A stretch of 64,000 nt of DNA from Aquipseudomonas alcaligenes_A (GCA_048595745.1 CP184361.1), one strand, 5' to 3'; shown: positions 1 to 7,076, counted from the first letter of the stretch. The notes: generated by a model from the sequence alone, not told the origin. A program made the numbers and translations.

Positions 1-36
1 GGCGAGCAGGCAGGCGAAGGCGAGGGCGCGGCGCAT
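1..36 (-). CDS. Start of an exported protein, cut by the window edge
   Basis: Only the first 12 codons are inside the window. They read MRRALAFACLLA, the basic and hydrophobic start of a signal peptide. A Shine-Dalgarno-like AAGGA lies about 8 bases upstream on the minus strand. The rest of the gene lies to the left, so the product cannot be named. Confidence 0.6.
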   Translation of the reverse strand, partial: MRRALAFACLLA

Positions 37-145
37 CTTGAAATCCTTTTCAATCTGCCGGAATGGCGAAGGCGCGGATTCTACCCCAGCGCGGTACGCC
101 GGGTTGTGCGCCGGCCGTCGGTTCGCGGCGGCGCACGCCCGTGCG

Positions 146-745
146 CTAGTCGCCGGGCAGGCCCAGCGGCAGGTCCAGCCAGCGCGCGAGCTGGCGGAAC
201 TGCGCGCGGCACTGGCGGATGATGGCTTCGGCCTGCTCCGGCTGCTCCCCGGCCAGCAGCAGTTGCAGGCGATGGGCAAAGGCCAGCGCCACGCACAGGT
301 CTGCCCATTGCTCGGCCTGTGCCTCTGGCGTGCCTGCGGCCGCGCGCAGCAGCAGGCCCTTGATCTGGTCGCGCTCGTGGCGGAACACCTGTGCTTCGAG
401 CCGCTGCCCGAGCGCCGCGTCATGCAGCGCCTCGGCGCAGACCAGGCGCATGCTGCGGTTGTCCTGTGGGTCCCGCCACAGGGCAAACAGGCCTTCGAGC
501 ACCGCCTCGATCAGCTGCTCGGCCGGCAGGTCGGCCGGCAGGCCCTCGATCAGCCTGGCCATGCGCCCCGGCCCGCTGCGTTCGAGCAGCGCCAGCATGA
601 TCTCGCCCTTGCTGGCGAAGTGGTTGTAGAGCGATGGCGCGCGCATCTGCACCCGCGCCGCCAGCTCGCGCATGCTGGTGCGGCTGAAGCCCTGCTCGGC
701 AAAGGTCTGCAGCGCGGCGTCGAGGATACGGTCACGGGTGCTCAT
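146..745 (-). CDS. TetR/AcrR family transcriptional regulator
   Basis: This 199-residue protein has the length and build of TetR regulators. The N-terminal helix-turn-helix spans about residues 5-50, with the typical sequence around 'FAEQGFSRTSMRELA' and 'SLYNHFASKGEI'. The rest is a helical, less conserved ligand-binding domain. It is transcribed away from the amidohydrolase gene at 823, and the 77-bp gap holds a palindrome suited to a TetR operator. The likely role is repression of itself and of the 823-3447 gene pair, released by a small molecule. The ligand cannot be told from the sequence. Confidence 0.93.
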   Translation of the reverse strand: MSTRDRILDAALQTFAEQGFSRTSMRELAARVQMRAPSLYNHFASKGEIMLALLERSGPGRMARLIEGLPADLPAEQLIEAVLEGLFALWRDPQDNRSMRLVCAEALHDAALGQRLEAQVFRHERDQIKGLLLRAAAGTPEAQAEQWADLCVALAFAHRLQLLLAGEQPEQAEAIIRQCRAQFRQLARWLDLPLGLPGD

Positions 746-762
746 GGGGTCATCCTTGCCAA

Positions 763-778
763 ACTAACGCTTGTTAGT
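763..778. promoter_or_regulatory. Candidate TetR operator palindrome
   Basis: A 16-bp perfect inverted repeat, ACTAAC-gctt-GTTAGT, lies 18 bp before the tetR start and 45 bp before the amidohydrolase start. A short palindrome between divergent genes, one of them a TetR regulator, is the usual operator layout. Binding is inferred. Confidence 0.6.
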
Positions 779-822
779 CTATTACTTGCCCGGGCATTCT
801 CCAACACCAGCGGGGCAGCGCC

Positions 823-2550
823 ATGGATGTTGATCTGATCATTCGCCAGGGCCGGGTTTTCGACGGTACGCCGGGGCCTTCGCGCGAGGCCGACGTGCTG
901 ATCGAGGGCGGCCGCGTACTGAAGATAGAGGCCAACAGTCCCGCCCGCGGTCGCCAGGAAATCGCCGCCAGCGGCCACTGGGTGATGCCCGGCGCGATCG
1001 ACATCCACACCCACTACGACGCCGAGGTGGAAGTGGCGCCGGGGCTGCTGGAATCCCTGCAGCACGGGGTGACCAGCCTGATCTTCGGCAACTGCTCACT
1101 GTCGCTGGCCCTGGGCAATGCCGAGGACATGATCGACCTGTTCGCGCGGGTGGAAAACCTCCCGCGCGCGACGCTGGCCAAGTGGCTGGACGGCAAGGTC
1201 GACTGGCACACGCCGGGGCAGTACTACGAGCACCTGGAGCGCCTCGCGCTGGGGCCGAACATCGCCACCCTGATGGGCCACTCCAACCTGCGCCTGGCGG
1301 TGCTCGGCAAGACGCGCAGCCTGAAGCCGACACGTCTGGACTGGGGCGAAAAGAATGCCCTGCGCAGTCTGGCCCACGAAGCGATGGAGGCCGGCTACCT
1401 CGGGCTGAGCATCGACATGCTGCAATGGCACCGCTGGAAAGGCTTCAAGTACAACGGCGCCTCGGCGCCCTCGCACTACGCGCGGATGAGCGAGTTCCGC
1501 CTGCTCGCCGACGTGCTGCGCCAGCACGACCGCGTACTGCAGGCCACCCCCGATGCCGGGCGCCGCTACCTGGTGCCGCTGCTCGCGCTGCTCAGCCACG
1601 GCCTGGGGCGCAACCCGCTGCGCATGAGCATGCTGACCAGCCTGGACTTCACCAACAACCGCAAGCTGGGGCCGATGACCCGGCGCCTGGCCAGCGTGAT
1701 CAACGACGGCCTGCACGGCAACCTGCGCTTCCAGTCGCTCTCGGTGCCGTTCGAACTGTGGAGCGATGGCTGCAACACGCCGGTGTTCGAGGAAATGCAG
1801 GCCAGCGCCTGCCTGATGAACGCCGACAGCCCAGCCCAGCGCCAACTGCTCTACCGCGACAGCGACTGGCGCCGGCAGCTACGCCGCGAATGGCTCAGCC
1901 GCTTCGGCGCCAGCTTCCACAAGGACCTGGCGCGCATGCAGATTGTCGGCTGCCCGGATGCCGCACTGGTCGGCCAGAGCTTTGCCGATGTCGCCCTGCG
2001 CCGTGGCCAGGCCGCCGTCGATACCTTCATCGACCTGATCAGCGAATACGACGAACACATTCGCTGGCACTCGGTAATCGCCAATGACCGCCCGGCCGAG
2101 ATGCGCCGCTATCTGCAGCATCCCTACATCCAGCTCGGTTTCTCCGATGCCGGCGCGCACAACCGCAACCTGGCCTTCCAGAACTCGCACCTGTGGTTCC
2201 TGCGAGACTGCCTGCTGCACAGCGACGCGCTGCCCATCGAGAAAGCCGTCTGGCGCATCACCGGCGAGCTGGCCGACTGGTTCGGGCTGGACGCCGGCTA
2301 CCTGCAGGAAGGCCGGGTGGCCGACGTGCTGGTGCTCGACCCGCACGCGCTGAACACCGACCTGAGCGGCCCCCAGGAAACCACCGACCCGCGTTTCGAC
2401 GGTGCCATGCGCATGGTCACCCGCTCCGGCCGGGCCGTGCAGCAGGTGATCGTCGGCGGCCAGCGGGTCCTCGACCAGGGCCGGCCACACCCGGAATTCG
2501 AGCAGCGCCGCTTCGGTCGCCTGCTCCGCAGCACGCACAAGGGGCGTTGA
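823..2550 (+). CDS. N-acyl-D-amino-acid deacylase-like amidohydrolase
   Basis: This 575-residue metal-dependent hydrolase belongs to the amidohydrolase superfamily, D-aminoacylase branch (amidohydrolase_3). The N-terminal beta-sandwich strand 'DLIIRQGRVFDGT' is followed by the metal motif HTH (H62, H64) and by C91 in 'FGNCSLSLA', the cysteine position that bridges zinc in D-aminoacylases. A late 'GFSDAGAHNRN' supplies the conserved catalytic Asp. The C-terminal 'GRVADVLVLDP' is the family's returning sandwich strand. It is probably cytosolic and may cut N-acyl groups or related amide bonds, but the true substrate is unknown. The next gene starts directly after its stop codon, so the two are likely cotranscribed. 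Confidence 0.88.
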   Translation: MDVDLIIRQGRVFDGTPGPSREADVLIEGGRVLKIEANSPARGRQEIAASGHWVMPGAIDIHTHYDAEVEVAPGLLESLQHGVTSLIFGNCSLSLALGNAEDMIDLFARVENLPRATLAKWLDGKVDWHTPGQYYEHLERLALGPNIATLMGHSNLRLAVLGKTRSLKPTRLDWGEKNALRSLAHEAMEAGYLGLSIDMLQWHRWKGFKYNGASAPSHYARMSEFRLLADVLRQHDRVLQATPDAGRRYLVPLLALLSHGLGRNPLRMSMLTSLDFTNNRKLGPMTRRLASVINDGLHGNLRFQSLSVPFELWSDGCNTPVFEEMQASACLMNADSPAQRQLLYRDSDWRRQLRREWLSRFGASFHKDLARMQIVGCPDAALVGQSFADVALRRGQAAVDTFIDLISEYDEHIRWHSVIANDRPAEMRRYLQHPYIQLGFSDAGAHNRNLAFQNSHLWFLRDCLLHSDALPIEKAVWRITGELADWFGLDAGYLQEGRVADVLVLDPHALNTDLSGPQETTDPRFDGAMRMVTRSGRAVQQVIVGGQRVLDQGRPHPEFEQRRFGRLLRSTHKGR

Positions 2551-3447
2551 ATGATCGACTCATTGCAGCAGTGGAAAAATCGCGGGCGCCTGCTCGACTG
2601 GCAGGGCCACCAGGTATTCGTGGTCGACAGCGCGGACCAGGACCCGGCCGCCGCCGGCAAGCCGGTCCTGCTGCTGGTGCACGGCTACCCCACCTCGACC
2701 TGGGACTTCAGCCATCAGTGGGCATCGCTCAGCGCGCGCTTCCGGGTGCTCGGTGCCGACCTGCTCGGCCTGGGCTTCAGCAGCAAACCCAGGCCGCACC
2801 GCTACTGCATGGCCGAGCAGGCCAACTTGATGGAGTTCGTGCTGCAGCAGGCCGGTGTCGAGCACTGCCACGTGCTGGCCCACGACTACGGCGACACCGT
2901 CACCCAGGAGCTGCTGGCGCGCGACCTCGAACGCGAGCAGTCGCGCTACCGCTCGGTCGTGCTGCTCAACGGCGGGCTGTTCCCGGAGACCCACTTCGCC
3001 CGGCCCATGCAGAAACTCATGGCCGGCCCGCTCGGCCCATTGCTCGCCCACCTGACCAGCCGCAGGAAACTACTGGCTACCTTCAGCTCGGTGTTCGGCG
3101 CCCATACCCAGCCGGACGAGGCAACGCTGGCGGCGGTCTGGCAACTGGTCAACTACCACAACGGCCTGCACGTGCTGCCGCCATTGCTCGGCTACATCGC
3201 CGAGCGCCGGCAGTTTCGCGATCGCTGGGTGCGCGCCCTGCGCGAGGCACGCATGCCGCTGGCTCTGGTCAACGGCAGCGCCGACCCGGTATCGGGCGCA
3301 CACATGGTGGCGCGCTTCCGCGAGGTGGTCGGCCGCCAGCACTTCATCCGCGAACTGCCGGGCATCGGCCACTACCCCCAGCTGGAAGCCCCGCAAGCCG
3401 TGCTCGAAGCCTGCGAAGAGTTCTGGAAGGGTATTGGCGCGGGTTGA
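2551..3447 (+). CDS. Alpha/beta hydrolase, MEST/epoxide-hydrolase-like
   Basis: This 298-residue alpha/beta-hydrolase fold protein has the oxyanion loop 'HGYPTSTWDF' near residues 44-53. At the nucleophile elbow, 'AHDYGDTV' places Asp112 where most esterases have Ser. Asp nucleophiles are known in epoxide hydrolases and haloalkane dehalogenases, and the wording resembles the MEST family. A later 'NGSADPVSG' and 'GIGHYPQLEAP' supply the acid and the catalytic His. The ATG follows the preceding TGA without a gap, so translation is probably coupled to the amidohydrolase. The substrate is unknown. Co-regulation with the TetR protein is an inference. Confidence 0.88.
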   Translation: MIDSLQQWKNRGRLLDWQGHQVFVVDSADQDPAAAGKPVLLLVHGYPTSTWDFSHQWASLSARFRVLGADLLGLGFSSKPRPHRYCMAEQANLMEFVLQQAGVEHCHVLAHDYGDTVTQELLARDLEREQSRYRSVVLLNGGLFPETHFARPMQKLMAGPLGPLLAHLTSRRKLLATFSSVFGAHTQPDEATLAAVWQLVNYHNGLHVLPPLLGYIAERRQFRDRWVRALREARMPLALVNGSADPVSGAHMVARFREVVGRQHFIRELPGIGHYPQLEAPQAVLEACEEFWKGIGAG

Positions 3448-3706
3448 GCAGCGCTATTGCTGGTCAGCTGGTCTTGAGGTTGTGGTGAGACGCGAGACTG
3501 TCGGAAAAGGCGAGCCCTGCCGCGGAACAAGGCCGATAACAATCATGATCCTCGGGATCGTTTGAACGCTTGGCCCCCGCTGCGCGAACTAGAGAGTGGC
3601 CCGGGCACCCGCCCAAGCAAGGCCGGATATGCGATTGCAACCGCGCTGACGACAGGATCGAAAAAAGCTTTCCTCACTGCTTGTGGGGGGAGTCAATATG
3701 CGAATT

Positions 3707-3713
3707 GTTAGGC
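3707..3713 (-). other. Truncated attC (first core only)
   Basis: Sixteen bases beyond the lipoprotein stop, the minus strand reads GCCTAACAATTCG, which matches the opening core of an attC site. I find no matching closing GTTRRRY core in the next 150 bp towards the hydrolase gene. The distal end of the cassette array therefore appears to have been lost by deletion. Confidence 0.6.
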
Positions 3714-3729
3714 ATAGCGCCCATTATAT

Positions 3730-4236
3730 TTAGATATTTTTCTCACTGCCGCCTTCAAGCTTGCAACCAGGTTCCCACTCCATCCAATTATAGTTTTCAT
3801 TTCTCTTTCTTGGGTGTTCTGTGTCGGTGGGTTCAACGATTGAGAGCTCATTATTGATTGTTTTTAGTAGGCGGACCTTGCATAAGTCTTCATCGCTTCT
3901 GTACTCAAAGCTATATACTGCACTTGGCTGCGGGTTAAATGTAATTATCATTTGGCAATATTTGCCCGGCTCTACGTGGATAAGTCCCCAGGATATATCA
4001 CCAGTTGCTGGGATTTTTATCGTTGCTGGCTCTTGTTTTATGCTGTCATACATAAAGCCGCGGCGCTGGCGACAGTCCCTTGAGTCAAGCCAAATATATT
4101 GAACCATATTTAGCGGGCCACTTCTTTTGAGGTCGACATACGCAACGGGGCCACTACTTGGTTCAACGTATGGTGTTCCGCACCCCCAAAGCATTAGGGC
4201 CGCAGATGCCAGAATTGAGTGCTTTCTGATTTTCAA
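3730..4236 (-). CDS. Cassette-encoded putative lipoprotein, unknown function
   Basis: This 168-residue product starts with the signal peptide 'MKIRKHSILASAALMLWGC', with a lipobox-like LWGC placing the lipidated cysteine at residue 19. The mature part holds four more cysteines and no domain I recognise. The start is a TTG at 4236, because no ATG gives a signal peptide. It begins only about 10 bp after the preceding attC. It is the last cassette of the array and is AT-rich compared with the flanking chromosome. Being a lipoprotein is supported by sequence, but function is unknown. Confidence 0.7.
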   Translation of the reverse strand: MKIRKHSILASAALMLWGCGTPYVEPSSGPVAYVDLKRSGPLNMVQYIWLDSRDCRQRRGFMYDSIKQEPATIKIPATGDISWGLIHVEPGKYCQMIITFNPQPSAVYSFEYRSDEDLCKVRLLKTINNELSIVEPTDTEHPRKRNENYNWMEWEPGCKLEGGSEKNI

Positions 4237-4245
4237 TTTTTATTT

Positions 4246-4315
4246 GCCTAACGTTTGAATTCAGCGGACGGCAAAAGCGTAGCTTTTGACGGTCCGCTGG
4301 AATGAAGTGTTAGAT
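4246..4315 (-). other. attC recombination site (70 bp)
   Basis: On the minus strand the site opens with ATCTAAC and closes with GTTAGGC. Between them, CAGCGGAC pairs with GTCCGCTG around a central AAAAGCTACGCTTTT-like hairpin. These are the paired cores and imperfect palindrome of an attC (59-base element). It starts one base after the nuclease gene's TGA, the usual spacing of cassette genes. Confidence 0.88.
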
Positions 4316-4316
4316 T

Positions 4317-5258
4317 TCAATACCCAAGCCCTCCAAGGTAAGCTGGTATTGAGGTTAGATCCTGAATTCTCTCTTGCTCTTCTTGTGTGGCGTCACGTGC
4401 AACGAACGGATACACACTCAAAATGAATTCTTTAAGGTGCTCGAATGCCTCTGGGGAGTATGTGTCACCAGAATTCAGTTCGTTAAGTGGCGTCATCATC
4501 CAGCGAGCAAATACAAGGGGTATTGCTACATCTGGAATATCTTCCCACCCATCAATATAGCCTTTTCCTCGCATTGGACGAGAAAGCATCTGATCGCAAT
4601 TTCCTTTGCAACACCAATAAACTTCGTCGTAGTGGGTTTTTCCAGAAGTCTGGTCAAGTTTATGCCATAGAACAATTATTCCACTTGGTTTGGGTTCTAA
4701 TAGATTTTTCCCGCAATGTTTACAGTGGAGCGCAGGGTGCGTTGCAAATATTTTTGCTGGTTTTGGGTTTTCTCCCAACCAAGTAGCTGTTGATTTTGGG
4801 AAATATCGTTTTGCTAGATGCAGACCATCTGGACTCTTCAATAAATAAGACTCGATTTTTTCTCTATCGAAAATCTGAGTTTCAACTTTGGTAGAGAGGC
4901 CTTTTAGTGCGTCCGACAAGCCAGAGCTGGCAAGAGTTGAATAAAATCCGATGAATCCATTGCAACCATTAGCATCAATTCGGTCGCGTATATTTGAATC
5001 ATCCTGGGTTGATACCGAAGCTCCTGAGTGGGCTTTGTGTTTGCAACTGACGAGCCATCGTACTGATGTCTCTCCGCCAACTCCACTGCGTCGTTCGATT
5101 ACAAGAATGTCTTTGCCACCATCAGCTCCTCTACTAGGGTCTTCCTCAATTTCATACCCTAGATACGATAGAAAATCGCGCGCAAAGAGCTCAAACGTAT
5201 CTTGGAGTCCACCTCCAAGATGAGCCTCTGGAATTTCTTTAAAGTCGATTGCTGACAT
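4317..5258 (-). CDS. Mrr-like PD-(D/E)xK nuclease with zinc motif
   Basis: This 313-residue cassette protein has a restriction-endonuclease-like N-terminal domain. 'RGADGGKDI' (residues 44-51) resembles the RGxDGGxD motif of Mrr-type catalytic domains. 'WLVSCKHK' (68-75) holds the later strand with its lysine, although the usual Glu/Gln two residues before that Lys is Ser71. 'GFIGFYSTLASSGL' (101-114) follows. A second region has C179-x2-C182 and C216/C217 with C221, a likely zinc ribbon. DNA cleavage is inferred from the fold signature. The protein may serve as a stand-alone restriction or phage-defence factor carried as a gene cassette. No methyltransferase partner is nearby. Confidence 0.75.
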   Translation of the reverse strand: MSAIDFKEIPEAHLGGGLQDTFELFARDFLSYLGYEIEEDPSRGADGGKDILVIERRSGVGGETSVRWLVSCKHKAHSGASVSTQDDSNIRDRIDANGCNGFIGFYSTLASSGLSDALKGLSTKVETQIFDREKIESYLLKSPDGLHLAKRYFPKSTATWLGENPKPAKIFATHPALHCKHCGKNLLEPKPSGIIVLWHKLDQTSGKTHYDEVYWCCKGNCDQMLSRPMRGKGYIDGWEDIPDVAIPLVFARWMMTPLNELNSGDTYSPEAFEHLKEFILSVYPFVARDATQEEQERIQDLTSIPAYLGGLGY

Positions 5259-5273
5259 AAATGCTCTTGTGAA

Positions 5274-5362
5274 ATCTAACGATTAAGCTAACGGGCGGCC
5301 AAAAGCGCAGATTTTGGACGTCCAGCGAACGAAGTGAGCGACAGTTGAGCGCGTTGTTGGGC
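5274..5362 (-). other. attC recombination site (89 bp)
   Basis: On the minus strand the site opens with GCCCAAC and closes with GTTAGAT. The arms GGACGTCC and GGCCGCCC and a central AAAATCTGCGCTTTT hairpin give it the folded shape of an attC. It begins two bases past the stop of the exported-protein gene and separates that cassette from the nuclease cassette. Confidence 0.88.
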
Positions 5363-5364
5363 GG

Positions 5365-5898
5365 CTACTCGGATGTTTCATGAATTTCTTGCTCTGTGAG
5401 TTTTGAGCGCTTCTCCATGAGAATTTCTGAAAATCGCCGCATTTTGAAATTGATCAATTGAATGTTTTCGTTCTCAGTAGCCATGAAGTTTTCCCACTCT
5501 GTGATTTCTTCCGGGAGGAACTGGCTAGGGGTCAGTGGTTGTGGTGACCCGCCGCTCATTAATAAAGCCAAGTTGTCGTAAACTTTCTTACCTACAGCTG
5601 TGTTCATCAGCCTCTGTTGAACTCTTAATTCTTGCTCGGTAAGCATCTCTGCTAATGTCTCGTAAGCTAGTTCTTTTGCGTGCTTAAATTGCTTGTCATT
5701 CATTTTAAGGGGGGCGGCATTTGGTGCTCGTGCTGCGCGATATTCGTCGAACTGCCTTGAGACATCCGCTGCGCTGATTTCCTCAAATACCGGCGACCAG
5801 ACCTCTTTTGCAAGCGCAACTTTATCTTTAGATGCGCTACTTTGGGCCAGAATAGGCTGACTTATTAGGGTAATAATTAAAAGAATAATTCGGATCAT
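5365..5898 (-). CDS. Cassette-encoded exported protein, unknown function
   Basis: The product is 177 residues long from the ATG at 5898. This start has the Shine-Dalgarno-like AAGGAA just upstream and gives a clear signal peptide 'MIRIILLIITLISQPILAQ'. A longer open frame from a TTG at 5997 only translates the attC site and is rejected. The mature part is charged, probably helical, and lacks cysteine. I do not recognise a domain. Its place as the second cassette and its AT-rich codons indicate acquisition from outside. A periplasmic location is likely, and the function is unknown. Confidence 0.75.
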   Translation of the reverse strand: MIRIILLIITLISQPILAQSSASKDKVALAKEVWSPVFEEISAADVSRQFDEYRAARAPNAAPLKMNDKQFKHAKELAYETLAEMLTEQELRVQQRLMNTAVGKKVYDNLALLMSGGSPQPLTPSQFLPEEITEWENFMATENENIQLINFKMRRFSEILMEKRSKLTEQEIHETSE

Positions 5899-5919
5899 GG
5901 TATTCCTTAGGGCGAAGTA

Positions 5920-6006
5920 GCCCAACGTTTGGCTAAGGGGCGGCCGCGAGCGTAGCTTGCGGACGTCCAAGTGAGCGCAGCGAACGACTTGAGGCAATTG
6001 TTAGGC
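5920..6006 (-). other. attC recombination site (87 bp)
   Basis: On the minus strand the site opens with GCCTAACAATTG and closes with ACGTTGGGC. The arms hold GGACGTCCGC and GCGGCCGCC around a central AGCTACGCT. Cores, length and palindrome fit an attC. It separates the short first cassette from the exported-protein cassette. Confidence 0.87.
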
Positions 6007-6151
6007 TCGGTGCTGAGCCGGAAACTGCCGCCGTAAACCCCGCATTTGCTTTACCGCAACGGCCCTGCAAGCGGCGCGATGGTTGCAGCCATGAACTTAA
6101 TCGACTGCTTCTTTGCTGCACATTTTTGAAGATGGCCTGCGCGCTTTCCAT
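5933..6151 (-). CDS. Possible short ORF of the first cassette
   Basis: The 72-residue frame begins with ATG at 6151, seven bases after a good AGGAAAG ribosome-binding site. It runs into the following attC, and its last third is attC translation. Cassette genes often overlap attC in this way. The sequence shows no domain, signal peptide or membrane segment. The ribosome-binding site is the main support, and the cassette could instead be non-coding. Confidence 0.4.
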   Translation of the reverse strand: MESAQAIFKNVQQRSSRLSSWLQPSRRLQGRCGKANAGFTAAVSGSAPSLTIASSRSLRSLGRPQATLAAAP

Positions 6152-6178
6152 GCGTTTACTTTCCTGATTGCTCTTGCT

Positions 6179-6289
6179 GCCTAACTAGTGTTTATACGAC
6201 ATGCCTAGGGGTAGGCATGATGTCCGATACTGGGTGTTTGTGGTCATTACTAGGCATTGCCATGTCTATATATAGGCATGGCGTCCGGC
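6179..6289 (-). other. attI-like end with repeated TAGGCAT motifs
   Basis: The minus strand reads AACTAGTTAGGC, a GTTRRRY core, at the start of the first cassette. To its right lie CATGCCTA-GGGG-TAGGCATG (6200-6219) and a near-perfect 24-bp palindrome centred on CTATATATAG (6259-6282). TAGGCATG followed by GTCCG two bases later occurs as direct repeats at 6212 and 6273. Attachment sites beside integron integrases carry extra recombinase-binding repeats next to this core, so this may be an attI remnant. The assignment is inferred. Confidence 0.45.
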
Positions 6290-6502
6290 ACGAGTCAGCC
6301 GAGGCGTAACGAGGGGGCATGCGGTCTTCCTTTTCCGGCGGGGTGATTGGCAGTCTGCGTCAGCCTCCGGGTCGCCCTCAAGCCCCCTGCGGGGGCGCCG
6401 GGTGACTGGCGGCGGACAAACGGTCACGCCATAGGCGCGACTGCCGTGGCTTTTCGGTATACTGCCCCGCCTCCGGGCCACCTTGGTCCGAACCCTCACA
6501 TG
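6290..6502. other. Intergenic stretch before purE
   Basis: No gene is supported here. A TATACT hexamer at 6458-6463 could be a -10 box for purE, but no good -35 box sits 16-18 bp before it. A short GC hairpin (GCCCCCTGCGGGGGC) lies near 6382-6396. No trace of an integron integrase was found. Confidence 0.5.
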
Positions 6503-6538
6503 ACAAGCCACGCCGAATGCGTGGCTTGTTGGTTTTTG
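6503..6538 (+). terminator. Intrinsic terminator or attenuator before purE
   Basis: A perfect 11-bp stem, ACAAGCCACGC-cgaat-GCGTGGCTTGT, is followed by TGGTTTTTG. It ends 35 bp before the purE start and about 40 bp after a TATACT box. It either ends a short leader transcript ahead of purE, acting as an attenuator, or closes a small RNA. Confidence 0.7.
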
Positions 6539-6573
6539 TCGCGCCGACAGGCGCCCGAGCTAGAGGCAAAACG

Positions 6574-7062
6574 ATGAGCGCACTGGTTGGCGTGATCATG
6601 GGCTCCAAGTCCGATTGGAGCACCCTCAGTCACACCGCAGAGATGCTGGAGAAGCTGGGCATTCCCCACGAGGTGCAGGTGGTGTCCGCTCACCGCACCC
6701 CGGACCTGCTGTTCCAGTACGCCGAACAGGCTGAGGGCCGTGGCATCCAGGTGATCATTGCCGGTGCCGGTGGCGCTGCCCACCTGCCGGGCATGTGTGC
6801 CGCCAAGACGCACCTGCCGGTGCTCGGTGTGCCGGTGCAGTCGGCCGTGCTCTCCGGCGTCGACTCGCTGCTGTCTATTGTGCAGATGCCGGCCGGTATA
6901 CCGGTTGCCACCCTGGCTATCGGCAAGGCCGGTGCGATCAATGCCGCCCTGCTGGCCGCCAGCATCCTTGGCCACCAGCACCCGCAGTTCCACGAGCGTC
7001 TGAAGCAGTTCCGCGACGAGCAGACCCAGACCGTGCTGGACAACCCGGACCCGCGTTCCTGA
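6574..7062 (+). CDS. purE: 5-(carboxyamino)imidazole ribonucleotide mutase
   Basis: PurE converts N5-CAIR to CAIR in de novo purine synthesis. The 162-residue length is typical of the class I enzyme. The substrate loop 'GSKSDW' (10-15), 'SAHRTP' with His40, and 'GAGGAAHLPG' (64-73) are all present. The ATG at 6574 is chosen because the protein then begins 'MSALVGVIMG' like other PurE proteins. An upstream ATG at 6517 lies inside the terminator hairpin. purK follows after 14 bp, and the pair forms the usual purEK operon, PurK supplying the PurE substrate. Confidence 0.97.
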   Translation: MSALVGVIMGSKSDWSTLSHTAEMLEKLGIPHEVQVVSAHRTPDLLFQYAEQAEGRGIQVIIAGAGGAAHLPGMCAAKTHLPVLGVPVQSAVLSGVDSLLSIVQMPAGIPVATLAIGKAGAINAALLAASILGHQHPQFHERLKQFRDEQTQTVLDNPDPRS

Positions 7063-7076
7063 TCGAGGCCCTATAG

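Larger units (their letters stand above)
3707..6185 (-). mobile_element. Integron gene-cassette array without integrase
   Basis: Four cassettes read on the minus strand, each followed by an attC site: a short ORF (about 6006-6185), an exported protein (5365-5898), a Mrr-like nuclease (4317-5258) and a lipoprotein (3730-4236). The DNA is clearly richer in A and T than its flanks. The three full attC sites (5920-6006, 5274-5362, 4246-4315) all begin with an RYYYAAC core and end with a GTTRRRY core around an imperfect palindrome. The distal attC is truncated. An attI-like GTTAGGC lies at 6179-6185. No tyrosine-recombinase integrase gene lies between this end and purE, so the array is of the attC-cluster-lacking-integrase type. 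Confidence 0.85.

Noticed and set aside
3570..3857. 95-codon plus-strand frame at the left edge of the cassette array
   Set aside because: It crosses from core DNA through the truncated attC into the antisense of the lipoprotein gene and has no ribosome-binding site.
5899..5997. N-terminal extension of the exported cassette protein from TTG at 5997
   Set aside because: The added 33 codons are attC sequence. The ATG at 5898 has a ribosome-binding site and starts the signal peptide.
6290..6570. Remnant of an integron integrase beside the attI-like site
   Set aside because: No frame here shows tyrosine-recombinase motifs. The 76-codon frame at 6347-6577 is low in complexity and overlaps the terminator.
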